Source of the DNA: Microbulbifer sp. HZ11
GTDB lineage: Bacteria > Pseudomonadota > Gammaproteobacteria > Pseudomonadales > Cellvibrionaceae
Assembly: GCF_000708675.1 (NCBI RefSeq)
Contig: NZ_JELR01000001.1
Coordinates: 372,001-436,000, forward strand
Length of the DNA stretch: 64,000 nucleotides
Direction: 5' to 3'
The position numbers and the translations under genes were made by a program. The stretch's first letter is position 1; each line of letters begins with the position of its first letter. The notes beneath the pieces are model-generated. The model did not search any database. It saw only the letters and a list, made by a program, of their open reading frames with translations, and had not been told where the DNA came from. Positions 18,801 through 26,358 of this stretch are shown piece after piece.

Positions 18801-19325
18801 GCACTGAGTCTGTTTAAGGCGATGGCCTACAAAGATGAATATGAAGTGGCGCGCCTTTACTGCAGTGATAGTTTTCGAGAACAGTTGCAGGAAACGTTCA
18901 GCGGTGATTACACGCTTAAATTTCTGATGGCACCACCACTTCTGGCGCGACCGGACGCGAGTGGGAAAATCCGTAAAATTTCGCTGGGTCCCTGGATGAC
19001 CCGTGTGTTGCCTTGGCTAGCGAAAGGTCGGGTACTTCGTGGTACGCCGCTTGATATATTTGGCTACACTGCGGAGCGCCGCGGCGAGCGCCGCTGGGCG
19101 CGAGAGGTTCGCGAGACGGTATTGCAGGTCGCAGATGCGATGTCTGTTGCGAATCTCGCGCAGGCGGAAGAACTGCTTTCGTTACCCCAGAGGGTGCGCG
19201 GCTACGGACATGTGCGCGCGCAGAAACTGGATGAGATTCAGGTGCGCTGGCGTGAGCTGCGATCCCGGTTCAGTAACTCAAGTACGGGTGCTGTGGTTGG
19301 TAGCATGCTGGGAGATCAGCGTTAA
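15801..19325 (+). CDS. Indolepyruvate ferredoxin oxidoreductase family protein (fused alpha-beta)
   Basis: 1174 residues, combining the thiamin-diphosphate-binding alpha part (about 1-640) and the gamma-type beta part (about 730-930) of indolepyruvate oxidoreductase in one chain. Visible landmarks: GYRGSPLGGYDQ near the N-terminus, CAGCPHNSS, DAVAMTGGQP (cofactor site), an iron-sulfur motif C647-x2-C650-x2-C653-x5-C659, and AGIGGSGVLTV. It oxidatively decarboxylates aryl pyruvates to acyl-CoA, a step in aromatic (or branched-chain) amino-acid catabolism after transamination. The large single-chain form is typical of aerobic proteobacteria. Its mRNA ends at a strong terminator. Confidence 0.93.
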   Translation: MAMVESDQELGFDSEYSLKAAFTRDSGRVFLTGIDALVRLPLMQKRVDEQAGLNTAGFISGYRGSPLGGYDQSLWRHKQLLADRDIHFEPGINEDLGATNIWGTQLLDHYRQQATRDGVFSIWYGKGHGVDRSADVFRQANIQGTSRHGGVLALCGDDHTAESSMFSHNTDQIFESVMMPLLFPTTIDEYLTLGLAGIALSRFSGLWVGFKTITETVEAGASIQVPELPQFVVPADFPVPAHGLNYDPHLNWPAERMEYERRMLEERLPAARAFAYTNGLDRNIVSAPQKRFGIVTVGKAHGDLLEALRLLNLTEQDLLDANISIRKIAMSWPLEPRGMSEFAEGMERILVVEEKRPLVEDQVKNFLYSWEDTRRPKVVGKKDLDGNDLLPAIWGFGPDQVARAITRWLADTALAEKLVPLAEKLGTTVPGKTTGLLAREPIFCAGCPHNSSTKLPEGSIGSAGIGCHIMALGKGLRTDTYSHMGGEGAHWVGLHRFSTDKHIFQNMGDGTYNHSGLLAIRQAVASRINITYKILLNDAVAMTGGQPTDAEVTVPTLSRQLIAEGVGRVCLVSENPDHWRHHRGQLPGSLEIFHRDALDDVQRQLRDTVGVTAIIYEQVCAAEKRRRRKKGQMEDPSRRLLINHRVCEGCGDCSVQSSCIAVEPLETPFGRKRQVNQSSCNKDMRCADGFCPSFVSVEGGELKKPEVRTLAEAIDAASQSLTPAPEPSLNQPVNILVAGIGGSGVLTVAALLGMAAHLEDKGSTTLYFTGLSQKNGAVVAHVKVAEAPEDITTARIRDGAADLLLGCDMVTAAGQRSKFAHGKVRALVNTAEVPVAAFVRNNDLAFPADATVESIRSVAGEYFAFDANRYAESLFGDTVAANLMMLGYACQKGLLPVSRGALERAVTLNGVAVENNLRAFRAGRLLAETPQAIEQILAPAQVVKMIDPPETVDQLIARLTEELRDYQNTAYARVFERTVERLRRAESRIADTRFAVTRAGALSLFKAMAYKDEYEVARLYCSDSFREQLQETFSGDYTLKFLMAPPLLARPDASGKIRKISLGPWMTRVLPWLAKGRVLRGTPLDIFGYTAERRGERRWAREVRETVLQVADAMSVANLAQAEELLSLPQRVRGYGHVRAQKLDEIQVRWRELRSRFSNSSTGAVVGSMLGDQR

Positions 19326-19352
19326 ATCGGGATACTGAGAATGGATGGTAGG

Positions 19353-19376
19353 AAAGCCCGGGAAGCCGGGCTTTTT
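19353..19376 (+). terminator. Rho-independent terminator after the oxidoreductase gene
   Basis: AAAGCCCGG (19353-19361) and CCGGGCTTT (19366-19374) with a GAAG loop and a T5 tail. Confidence 0.85.
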
Positions 19377-19391
19377 CAGTTGGAGAGAGTA

Positions 19392-20087
19392 TCACTGGGG
19401 TTTAATGGATAAAAACGGGTTGATAATTTTCCCCCAAATGCCTGTCAGCGCCACTGGTGCCTCGACCACCGAGAGGCACAGACACTCCTGATCCTGTGTG
19501 GCGGTAGGGCGGTGGACTTCACCCGGCTCTCGTACCAGGAAGTCGCCGGGCGTGTAAACGCCATCGGCATCGGAGAAACTGCCATAAAGCACCATGGTGA
19601 TTTCACGGCCACGGTGATCGTGCTCGGCCACCTTACTTCCGGGCGCAATTCGATGAAACGACACCTCACGTTCATTTTGCCCAGTTTTCAAGCGGGCTTC
19701 CTTTAGCCCCCTGGACAGTCGGCGCCATTGAAGTACGGGGTTCTCGGCCAGTAACTTTCGCACCACTGGTGGAACCGAAGCAAAGATCGGGTCGCGCAAG
19801 GGGAGGGCACTGCTGCCTGAACCCGCACACTGCTCTTCATCTTTATCCGGTTGTCGATCAATCCGTTGCATCAGTTTGCCGAATGCATCGGGCTCACTGC
19901 TTTCCAATGAAGCACTGGGTGTTGCCGTAGCAAGTAGGCTACCCCCCACGCTATTGAGTAATTTCAGCTGGGCCGCGCATTTCGGACACAGTTGGATGTG
20001 CGCCGCAACCACCAGGCTGTGTGCCCAGTTGAGGCTACCGCTGGCGTATTCCAGCAATAAATTGTTGTCGGGATGGTGGTGAATCAT
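19392..20087 (-). CDS. chrR: ChrR family anti-sigma factor
   Basis: 231 residues. The N-terminal anti-sigma domain has the zinc ligands of ChrR: an early His (H3-H5), then H30-x3-C34-x2-C37 in HIQLCPKC. The C-terminal cupin domain carries EHDHRGREITMVLYG and, later, PGEVHRPTA, the metal-binding residues that the Rhodobacter protein needs for the singlet-oxygen response. It would hold the cognate RpoE inactive until singlet oxygen or organic peroxide triggers release. It follows the sigma gene by 18 bases in one operon. Confidence 0.93.
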   Translation of the reverse strand: MIHHHPDNNLLLEYASGSLNWAHSLVVAAHIQLCPKCAAQLKLLNSVGGSLLATATPSASLESSEPDAFGKLMQRIDRQPDKDEEQCAGSGSSALPLRDPIFASVPPVVRKLLAENPVLQWRRLSRGLKEARLKTGQNEREVSFHRIAPGSKVAEHDHRGREITMVLYGSFSDADGVYTPGDFLVREPGEVHRPTATQDQECLCLSVVEAPVALTGIWGKIINPFLSIKPQ

Positions 20088-20105
20088 GCTCCCTACCTGA
20101 CCTCG

Positions 20106-20726
20106 TTACCTGGAAATGCTACTTTGGAGTTTTTTAAGGGCAAGGCGAACTCTGGATTTCACAGTGCCCAAAGGTAGCCCCAGTTCTTCGGATATTTCAC
20201 TGTGGGATTTGCCCTCTACATAGGCTTTTTCGATCACGTGACTCTGCTCTGGGGGCAGCCCCTGGAGCCCGGCGGCAATGGCGTGCTGGTTGCGCGCCTG
20301 CTGCAGGTACACCAGGGGTTGTTCGTCCTGGCTATCATCCCAGATGTCTTCTACGTTCAGGCTCTCATCGGTTGCAGGCTGGCGGTTGCTCTTGCGCAAG
20401 GCGTCAATACGACAGTTCCTCATAATGGTAAAAACCCAGGTGCTTGCCGCTGCCTTATCAGGCCGAAAAGTGGGGGCCTTGGTCCATACTCGGAACATGA
20501 CTTCCTGAACCAGTTCATCTGCTGCCTCGGGCGCTGAGCTCTGGCCGCCTCGACTGAACTGAAAGCCGCGGATCAGGGGCGCGAAGTGGCTGAACAGGCG
20601 CTCAAATGCGCGCCGATCCCGGTCGCGCCCGACGCGCACCAGAAGGCCGCTCCATTCATCGTCTCTAGTGTGGTCTGGTACCTGCACGCTGCTGATTCCG
20701 CCCTTATTGGGATGTGTTGCGGCCAT
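20106..20726 (-). CDS. rpoE: ECF sigma factor, RpoE of the ChrR-controlled (singlet oxygen) group
   Basis: 206 residues. Region 2: ADELVQEVMFRVWTKAPTF and TWVFTIMRNCRIDALRK; region 4: LPPEQSHVIEKAYVEGKSH and the helix-turn-helix SEISEELGLPLGTVKSRV. Pairing with chrR places it in the ECF11 group that responds to singlet oxygen. The start at 20726 is the first residue after an ECF-type promoter in the same frame; a longer open frame up to 21179 would run through that promoter and into the divergent gene, so I reject it. Expected to drive its own operon and the divergent one. Confidence 0.92.
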   Translation of the reverse strand: MAATHPNKGGISSVQVPDHTRDDEWSGLLVRVGRDRDRRAFERLFSHFAPLIRGFQFSRGGQSSAPEAADELVQEVMFRVWTKAPTFRPDKAAASTWVFTIMRNCRIDALRKSNRQPATDESLNVEDIWDDSQDEQPLVYLQQARNQHAIAAGLQGLPPEQSHVIEKAYVEGKSHSEISEELGLPLGTVKSRVRLALKKLQSSISR

Positions 20727-20777
20727 GATAGCTAAGCCGGCCTCCGTTTTCTGCCTGACGGTTACTTCATCACTCTT

Positions 20778-20805
20778 TGTACGCCTGCAGTCTCTAGCTG
20801 GATCA
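20778..20805 (-). promoter_or_regulatory. ECF11-type promoter of rpoE-chrR
   Basis: Read on the minus strand: TGATCC (20805-20800), 16 bases, then CGTACA (20783-20778). About 50 bases before the rpoE start. The same ATCC-N16-CGTA pattern occurs in the divergent promoter. Confidence 0.75.
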
Positions 20806-20860
20806 CAGAATTTGAGTGGCGATTGATCATCTGGCGAGAGGGGAAGATCTGTTGCCCCGC

Positions 20861-20888
20861 GAATCCAAATCGATGACGCGGGCGTAGA
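20861..20888 (+). promoter_or_regulatory. ECF11-type promoter of the lipid-modification operon
   Basis: GAATCC (20861-20866), 16 bases, then CGTAGA (20883-20888), about 40 bases before the first gene at 20928. It matches the rpoE promoter in spacing and in both core elements. Confidence 0.72.
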
Positions 20889-20927
20889 GTAACCACGACA
20901 TTCACTGGCAAAGGAAAGCGCGACACT

Positions 20928-21377
20928 ATGTCTCAAGCCCTCACACGTCTTAAAGCCTTGTACGCGGATTTTTTGGCCGCAGATGCGCGCTCGATTGCGG
21001 ATCTGTACGCGGCCGATATCGTATTTCGCGATCCGGTGCACGAGATTGTCGGTCTGGAGGCGATGCAGGCGTACTTTACTGGTGTTTCGACCAATCTCCG
21101 TGAGTGCCGGTTTGAGTTTGACCGTGTAGTCGAGGGTGGTACCTGGCACAGCCTCTGGTGGACCATGCATTACCGTCATCCAAAATTGAAAAATGGGGCT
21201 CCATTGCAGCTGCGAGGCGCTTCAATAATCTGCATAGATCCGGAAATCGACCGGGTAAGCTTCCATGAGGATGTCTACGACCTCGGTGCCATGATCTATG
21301 AGCAGGTGCCACTTCTGGGGGCTGTTATTCGACAAATCAAACAGCGTCTGGGAACGAGCGGAGGCGCCTGTGGCTGA
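20928..21377 (+). CDS. Nuclear transport factor 2 family (SnoaL-like) protein
   Basis: 149 residues with the NTF2-like cone fold pattern: an N-terminal helix containing LYADFLAADARSIADLYA, then IVFRDPVHEIVGLEAMQAYF and TWHSLWWTMHYRH. Proteins like this are small ligand-binding or isomerase-type scaffolds; no catalytic residues can be assigned. It is the first gene of a five-gene operon controlled by the RpoE-ChrR type promoter and overlaps the next gene by 8 bases. A role in lipid oxidation or sensing is inference from context. Confidence 0.88.
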   Translation: MSQALTRLKALYADFLAADARSIADLYAADIVFRDPVHEIVGLEAMQAYFTGVSTNLRECRFEFDRVVEGGTWHSLWWTMHYRHPKLKNGAPLQLRGASIICIDPEIDRVSFHEDVYDLGAMIYEQVPLLGAVIRQIKQRLGTSGGACG

Positions 21378-22158
21378 TTCCGTGCAATGGACCGACAAAC
21401 TGAGTATCTGGATCACAGGTGCGGGTTCTGGCATCGGTGCTGCGTTAGCGCGACAGCTCATCGCCGAGGGGCACTTCGTTATCATCAGTGGGCGAACCCG
21501 TGCGCCTCTGCTGACCATTCAACAGTCGGCGCCCAAGCGGGTGAGGGTGCTTGACTGTGATGTGGGAGATGACCGCTCCATGGCCGCTTCCGGAGAATTG
21601 CTCGGGGAGGTAACCGATCAGCTGGATTTGGTAATCGCGTGTGCGGGCACCTGTGAATACGACGATGGTTTGACCCTGGATAGTGCCAGCTATCGCCGTG
21701 TATTTGACACCAATTTTTTCGGTGTGGTGAATACCCTCAGGGTCGCACTACCGTTATTGGCCAGCAGTCGTGCTCCGGTTTTTGTGGCTGTGGGGAGCCT
21801 GTCCTCGTTAGTTGGGTTTCCACGAGCCGAAGCCTACGGTGCTTCGAAAGCGGCGGTCGACTATTTCCTGCAGTCGGTACGCGCCGACACTTCGCTGGTC
21901 CCCCTGCGTACGGTTTTAGTGCGCCCGGGCTTTATTGATACGCCGCTGACGCGAGCGAACGATTTCGAAATGCCATTCCTGATGAATCCAGAGCAGGCTG
22001 CGCGGCGTATTCTTCGAGGTCTGGAAAAGAAAAAATCCATCATCGACTTTCCCAGGCGGTTAAGTTGGCCTTTGCGCCTATTGCGATGTTGCTCACCTGT
22101 CTGGTTCAGGCTAATCGCGCCTCGCTTAACAAGAATTCGTCATCTAAGGAGAGGCTGA
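21370..22158 (+). CDS. SDR family NAD(P)-dependent oxidoreductase
   Basis: 262 residues starting at a GTG with GGAGG five bases upstream. Rossmann nucleotide motif T16-G-A-G-S-G-I-G23 and the catalytic Y156-x3-K160 (YGASK) with an upstream Ser in VGSLSS are intact. A hydrophobic C-terminal region (after about residue 225) may attach it to the membrane. It probably reduces or oxidises a lipid-linked carbonyl or alcohol. The gene overlaps both neighbours (8 bases before; TGATG after), so expression is coupled. Confidence 0.9.
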   Translation: MADSVQWTDKLSIWITGAGSGIGAALARQLIAEGHFVIISGRTRAPLLTIQQSAPKRVRVLDCDVGDDRSMAASGELLGEVTDQLDLVIACAGTCEYDDGLTLDSASYRRVFDTNFFGVVNTLRVALPLLASSRAPVFVAVGSLSSLVGFPRAEAYGASKAAVDYFLQSVRADTSLVPLRTVLVRPGFIDTPLTRANDFEMPFLMNPEQAARRILRGLEKKKSIIDFPRRLSWPLRLLRCCSPVWFRLIAPRLTRIRHLRRG

Positions 22159-23438
22159 TGCGTATCGCAATCATCGGTAGTGGAATTTCTGGCCTGACAT
22201 CTGCCTATCTCTTGCACGAAAAGCACGAGATTGAACTGTTCGAGGCGGATTCACGCCTCGGTGGCCACACAGCGACGGTTGACGTCACAGAAGGGGACCG
22301 AACCATTGCGGTAGACACGGGCTTTATCGTATTCAACGATTGGACTTACCCGAACTTCATCAAGCTTATGCAGCGGCTGGGTGTGGAAAGTCAGCCCACT
22401 GATATGGGATTCAGCGTCTCTGCGCCGGCCTCCGCTTGCGGTCGTCAGCGTGAAATTGAGTACGCAGGTAATAATCTCAACGCCATGTTTGCCCAGCGCA
22501 GAAATCTACTGGACGGTGGCCACTGGCGGATGTTGCGGGATATAGTCCGTTTCAATCGCGATGCAGTAGCGGATTGGAAAAATGGCGCCCTGGGCGAAAC
22601 GACCACCTTGGGAAGTTATCTCCAGGTCAACGGTTACTCTTCCGAGTTTGCGTCGCGATATCTTGTGCCGATGGGGTCCGCAATCTGGTCAGCCAGCATG
22701 TCCCGAATGCTGGATTTTTCCGTCGATTTCTTCGTGCGCTTTTTCTACAACCATGGATTGTTTAACCTGTTTAATCGACCGCAGTGGCGGGTGATCAAAG
22801 GTGGGTCTCGCAGCTATATCACGCCCATGGTGCAGGGGTTTTCGGAGCGCATCCATCTCAGTAGCCCGGTGCAAAGGGTCATGCGCATGGGGCAGCATGT
22901 GGAAGTTGAGTGCCGGGCGCCCTCTGGTGAAACTCGTTCTGGGTGTTTCGACCAGGTGATATTCGCCTGTCACTCAGATCAGGCACTCAGCCTATTGGGC
23001 GATGCGGATGCGTTGGAGAGCGATATTCTGGGGCACATCCCCTATGAGCAAAACTCTGTGGTTCTACATACTGACCATACCCTGTTACCGAAGCGGAAGT
23101 CGGCGTGGGCCAGCTGGAACTATCGTTTGCAGGAAGAGGATTCAGTACTGCCTGCCTTGACGTACAACATGAATATTCTTCAGCGCCTGAGGACGGAAAA
23201 AACCTATTGTGTCACTTTGAACGCTGATGATCTGATTGCCCCGACAAAGGTGATCGGAAAATTTGAATATGCACATCCGCAATTTTCCGTACAGGGAAAT
23301 AGCGCCCAATCCCGCTGGGCGGAGATCAATGGGGTGAATCGCACCTGGTTTTGCGGAGCCTACTGGGCCAACGGTTTTCACGAGGACGGTGTGGTGAGTG
23401 CTATACGTGTTGCAAGTGCGCTGGGAGTCGAATTCTGA
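22158..23438 (+). CDS. FAD-dependent oxidoreductase (amine oxidase/desaturase-like)
   Basis: 426 residues, start ATG at a TGATG overlap with AAGGAG nearby. N-terminal FAD motif IAIIGSGISGLTSAYLL (GxGxxG) then LFEADSRLGGHTATVDV, the arginine/glycine strand typical of amine oxidase and phytoene-desaturase-like flavoproteins; C-terminal GAYWANGFHEDGVVSAI closes the FAD site. This subgroup (NAD/FAD-binding proteins beside CFA synthase and DUF1365) is thought to act on fatty acyl chains. No signal peptide. Confidence 0.9.
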   Translation: MRIAIIGSGISGLTSAYLLHEKHEIELFEADSRLGGHTATVDVTEGDRTIAVDTGFIVFNDWTYPNFIKLMQRLGVESQPTDMGFSVSAPASACGRQREIEYAGNNLNAMFAQRRNLLDGGHWRMLRDIVRFNRDAVADWKNGALGETTTLGSYLQVNGYSSEFASRYLVPMGSAIWSASMSRMLDFSVDFFVRFFYNHGLFNLFNRPQWRVIKGGSRSYITPMVQGFSERIHLSSPVQRVMRMGQHVEVECRAPSGETRSGCFDQVIFACHSDQALSLLGDADALESDILGHIPYEQNSVVLHTDHTLLPKRKSAWASWNYRLQEEDSVLPALTYNMNILQRLRTEKTYCVTLNADDLIAPTKVIGKFEYAHPQFSVQGNSAQSRWAEINGVNRTWFCGAYWANGFHEDGVVSAIRVASALGVEF

Positions 23439-24175
23439 TGCGAAGTGGCATCTACTCCGGGTGGATTCAACATCGACGATTTTCGCCGAGAAGCCACAGC
23501 TTCCGTTATCGGGGATTTATGGTTTATGCCTTTCTCGATGAAATTCCCGAGATTCTCGCACAATCCTGGGCTTGGTCTGCATCCTCATGTTCGCCTGCGC
23601 GTTTCTGTCGTGAAGATTTTTATGGTGATCCGTCCGTCTCCCTCGACCAGGCAGTGCGGGATAGGGTGGAATCCGCATTGGGGAAACGGCCTGCGGGCCC
23701 TATCGCATTTCTCGCCAACTGGCGCTATTTTGGTTACAACATGAATCCCATCAGCATTTACTACTGTTTTGACTCCTCGGGAGAGCAGGTCGAAACACTG
23801 TTGGTGGATGTCCACAACACGCCGTGGCAAGAGCGTCATGGCTATGTTTTGCCTGTTAATCGCGGCCGAGTACAGCGTGCTATCTTCGATAAAGCGCTGC
23901 ATGTATCTCCTTTTATGCCTTTTGAACAGACGTATCACTGGCGCAGTACCACGCCGGGGAACCGCCTGACGGTGAGTATCTGTCTTGAACAGGCGGGTGA
24001 ACGTGTGTTTGATGCCTGTATGTCGTTGCAACGGGAGGAAATAAATTCCAAGGTTCTCGCGCGCAAGTTGATCCGTTACCCACTGTTTACCGTAAAAGTA
24101 ATCGCTGCCATCTACTGGGAAGCGTTCAGACTCTTGCTCAAGCGGGTGCCCTTATATTCTCACCCACAGCGTTGA
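23438..24175 (+). CDS. DUF1365 domain-containing protein
   Basis: 245 residues, start ATG overlapping the previous stop (TGATG). DUF1365 landmarks: an N-terminal IYSGWIQHRRFSP with the H-x-R-x2-P block, FRYRGFMVYAFLDEI, then NWRYFGYNMNPISIYYCFD, and VDVHNTPWQERHGYVL. The family is almost always found between a FAD oxidoreductase and a cyclopropane-fatty-acid-synthase-like gene, as here. Molecular function is unknown; a role in acyl-chain modification is inference from that conserved gene order. Confidence 0.92.
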   Translation: MRSGIYSGWIQHRRFSPRSHSFRYRGFMVYAFLDEIPEILAQSWAWSASSCSPARFCREDFYGDPSVSLDQAVRDRVESALGKRPAGPIAFLANWRYFGYNMNPISIYYCFDSSGEQVETLLVDVHNTPWQERHGYVLPVNRGRVQRAIFDKALHVSPFMPFEQTYHWRSTTPGNRLTVSICLEQAGERVFDACMSLQREEINSKVLARKLIRYPLFTVKVIAAIYWEAFRLLLKRVPLYSHPQR

Positions 24176-24228
24176 GGCCGCATTGTAATTTGGACCCGGC
24201 TCTTTATTCGGGAGAGGTTTTTCTTGTC

Positions 24229-25545
24229 ATGAATTCTGTGCAGAAAGAAATGTTACACACCGCCAGTCCCTCAGTGCCTGCTGAGGGGAAGAATGTTCCG
24301 GGTGGAAACGTTGAGCTCCAGTGGATTGAGCGCTTGGCTAGAAAACTTGTGCTGGCCAAGCTGGCCAGGATTGACAAGGGAACCCTGTTCGTACACGAAC
24401 AATTTGGCGAAAAGTATGTGGCGCAGTTTGGTCAGTCTCCTGGATTTTCTGAAATCGAGGCGCATATTCATGTGCGCCACCCGTCCACTTATACCCAGGT
24501 GCTTTTGAGCGGTACGATCGGGTCTGGCGAGGCGTATATGGAGTCCGCCTGGCATTCGCCTGACCTGGTTCAGGTAATTCGTCTGATGGTTGCGAACATC
24601 AAACTGCTGCAGGACCTGGATTCCCGCTGGAGTTTTCTGCACAAGCTAGTTATTAAAGCCCTGCATCGACTGAATGCCAATTCACTGCGAGGCTCTAAAA
24701 AAAATATTGCTGCCCATTACGATCTGGGTAACGAATTTTTTGGGCTGTTTCTCGACCCCACCATGCTTTACTCGAGCGCGGTTTTCCCGTCTGAGCGGGC
24801 GAGCCTTCTGGAAGCTTCTGAGTTTAAAATGGCCAGGATCTGCCGAAAGCTGCAGTTAAAGCCATCGGATCACCTACTGGAAATTGGTACTGGGTGGGGC
24901 GGTATGGCGGTGTACGCGGCCAAACACTTTGGTTGCAGAGTGACCACGACCACCATATCCCGAGAGCAATATGCTCATGCCAAGGAGTGGGTCGAACGCG
25001 AAGGTCTGTCAGACCGCATCACACTTTTACTGAAGGATTACAGGGAGCTGAATGGTCAGTACGACAAGATTGTTTCAATTGAGATGATTGAGGCGGTTGG
25101 CCATCAGTACTATGGAACATTCTTCAACCGGTGTAGCGCTTTGCTGAAGGATGATGGTCTGATGGTCATGCAGGCAATCACGATTCAGGATCAACGTTTC
25201 GAGTCGTACAAAAACAGTGTGGATTTCATTCAGCGCTATATCTTTCCAGGTGGTTGCCTGCCCTCCAACCAGGTAGTCGCGAATAATATCGCTGAGCACA
25301 CAGATATGCAGATAGTGGGACTGGACGATATCACCTTCGATTATGCGAAAACACTTGCTTCATGGCGGGACAAATTTTTCCAGCATATCGATGAAATCCG
25401 GGCTCAGGGGTTCGATCAGCGCTTCATCAATATGTGGGAATTCTACCTTTGCTATTGCGAGGGCGGATTTCTGGAGCGTGCCATCAGTACGGCACAGTTC
25501 ACTTTCGCCAAACCGCGCTGCCGAAAGCTTCCCGAACTGCACTGA
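24229..25545 (+). CDS. Cyclopropane-fatty-acyl-phospholipid synthase family methyltransferase
   Basis: 438 residues. SAM-binding motif E218-I-G-T-G-W-G-G in LLEIGTGWGGMAVYAA; CFA-synthase landmarks AAHYDLGNEFFGLFLD, TMLYSSAVF, TTTISREQYAHAKE, YDKIVSIEMIEAVGHQYY and RYIFPGGCLPS. It transfers a methyl/methylene group from SAM to unsaturated phospholipid acyl chains in the membrane. An in-frame TTG at 24172 overlapping the preceding stop is an alternative start; I prefer the ATG at 24229 because the extra 19 residues look non-native. Last gene of the ECF-controlled operon. Confidence 0.93.
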   Translation: MNSVQKEMLHTASPSVPAEGKNVPGGNVELQWIERLARKLVLAKLARIDKGTLFVHEQFGEKYVAQFGQSPGFSEIEAHIHVRHPSTYTQVLLSGTIGSGEAYMESAWHSPDLVQVIRLMVANIKLLQDLDSRWSFLHKLVIKALHRLNANSLRGSKKNIAAHYDLGNEFFGLFLDPTMLYSSAVFPSERASLLEASEFKMARICRKLQLKPSDHLLEIGTGWGGMAVYAAKHFGCRVTTTTISREQYAHAKEWVEREGLSDRITLLLKDYRELNGQYDKIVSIEMIEAVGHQYYGTFFNRCSALLKDDGLMVMQAITIQDQRFESYKNSVDFIQRYIFPGGCLPSNQVVANNIAEHTDMQIVGLDDITFDYAKTLASWRDKFFQHIDEIRAQGFDQRFINMWEFYLCYCEGGFLERAISTAQFTFAKPRCRKLPELH

Positions 25546-25782
25546 CCGCAGTAGCCGCCAAGTGCGCGGATTGTCACATATCGATCGGTTAGAGCCCTGC
25601 TCAGGGACCGTTCATATACCCGTCACCCCGATACTGCCTCTGTAGAAAGCCTGTCTATTCTGCCCGTGACCCGTCGGGCAGCTCTAAGCCCCGAGCTATT
25701 AATAGCAACTTGTCATGGCGCGCCCTTCCACGCTGGTCTAAACCTAAGAGGACACAGGCGACAAATGTGAAGAGGGGCGCCA

Positions 25783-26178
25783 ATGAGTTTCCGATTTATG
25801 GTTGCTGCGGGCCTTAGCGCAGTTGCCCTGTTTGGCTGTGCCAGTCAGCAGGAACAGGTGTACGGAGCAGGCAATATCGTGATCGATACGCAAGGGGTCA
25901 ATATGCGGCAATATCAGCTGGACCTCGCAGATTGTAAAACCATGTCAATGGCGGCAAGAAATGATGCCGGCCGCCGTGGGTTTACCCGCGCTGCTGGCGG
26001 CGCACTTCTTGGCGGCGCTTTGGGCGCGATTATTGGAGATACCAGTAGCGCAGCCGCCGGTGCTGCTGCCGCAGGTGCCCTGGTTGGCGGTGTCAGCGGG
26101 GTAGGTAGTGCGCATGCGGAGCAGAATGCGATTGCGCGCAATTGCTTGCGCGGACGTGGATATCGAGTACTGAACTAG
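25783..26178 (+). CDS. Glycine-zipper lipoprotein
   Basis: 131 residues with lipobox LFGC (C19) and a glycine-zipper segment at about 69-108 (AAGGALLGGALGAIIG, then AAAGALVGGVSGVGSA) capable of forming a membrane hairpin. The C-terminus, with two cysteines including C19 after processing and one in ARNCLRGRGY, resembles small outer-membrane lipoproteins of gammaproteobacteria. Function unknown. It is 237 bases after the CFA-like gene; that gap contains a TGCCCG/CGGGCA hairpin at 25661-25680 with no T-run. Ends at a strong terminator. Confidence 0.8.
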   Translation: MSFRFMVAAGLSAVALFGCASQQEQVYGAGNIVIDTQGVNMRQYQLDLADCKTMSMAARNDAGRRGFTRAAGGALLGGALGAIIGDTSSAAAGAAAAGALVGGVSGVGSAHAEQNAIARNCLRGRGYRVLN

Positions 26179-26202
26179 ATTCGGCAAACCACAGGATGTT
26201 GC

Positions 26203-26226
26203 GCCGGGCTTTTGCCCGGCTTTTTT
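26203..26226 (+). terminator. Rho-independent terminator
   Basis: GCCGGGC (26203-26209) and GCCCGGC (26214-26220), then T6. Confidence 0.9.
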
Positions 26227-26267
26227 ATGTCGATTGGGTTGTGTCACTCGGCCCGGCCCTCATTTCC

Positions 26268-26285
26268 CTGTCATCAAACTGACAT
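26268..26285 (+). promoter_or_regulatory. Pho box (PhoB site) before the phosphatase gene
   Basis: CTGTCAT (26268-26274), 4 bases, CTGACAT (26279-26285): two 7-base direct repeats with 11-base periodicity as in E. coli Pho boxes (CTGTCAT). It ends 73 bases before the phosphatase start. Confidence 0.7.
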
Positions 26286-26358
26286 GAAAAATTCATATCC
26301 CTGACCCCACCTTCGGCAATATGTCGTTAGAATCTGCGCATTATTTTTAGGGGGTTCT

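Noticed and set aside
20727-21179. N-terminal extension of the rpoE frame (357 codons in total)
   Set aside because: It runs through the ECF-type promoter and over the divergent NTF2-like gene; the conserved sigma domains begin well after 20726.
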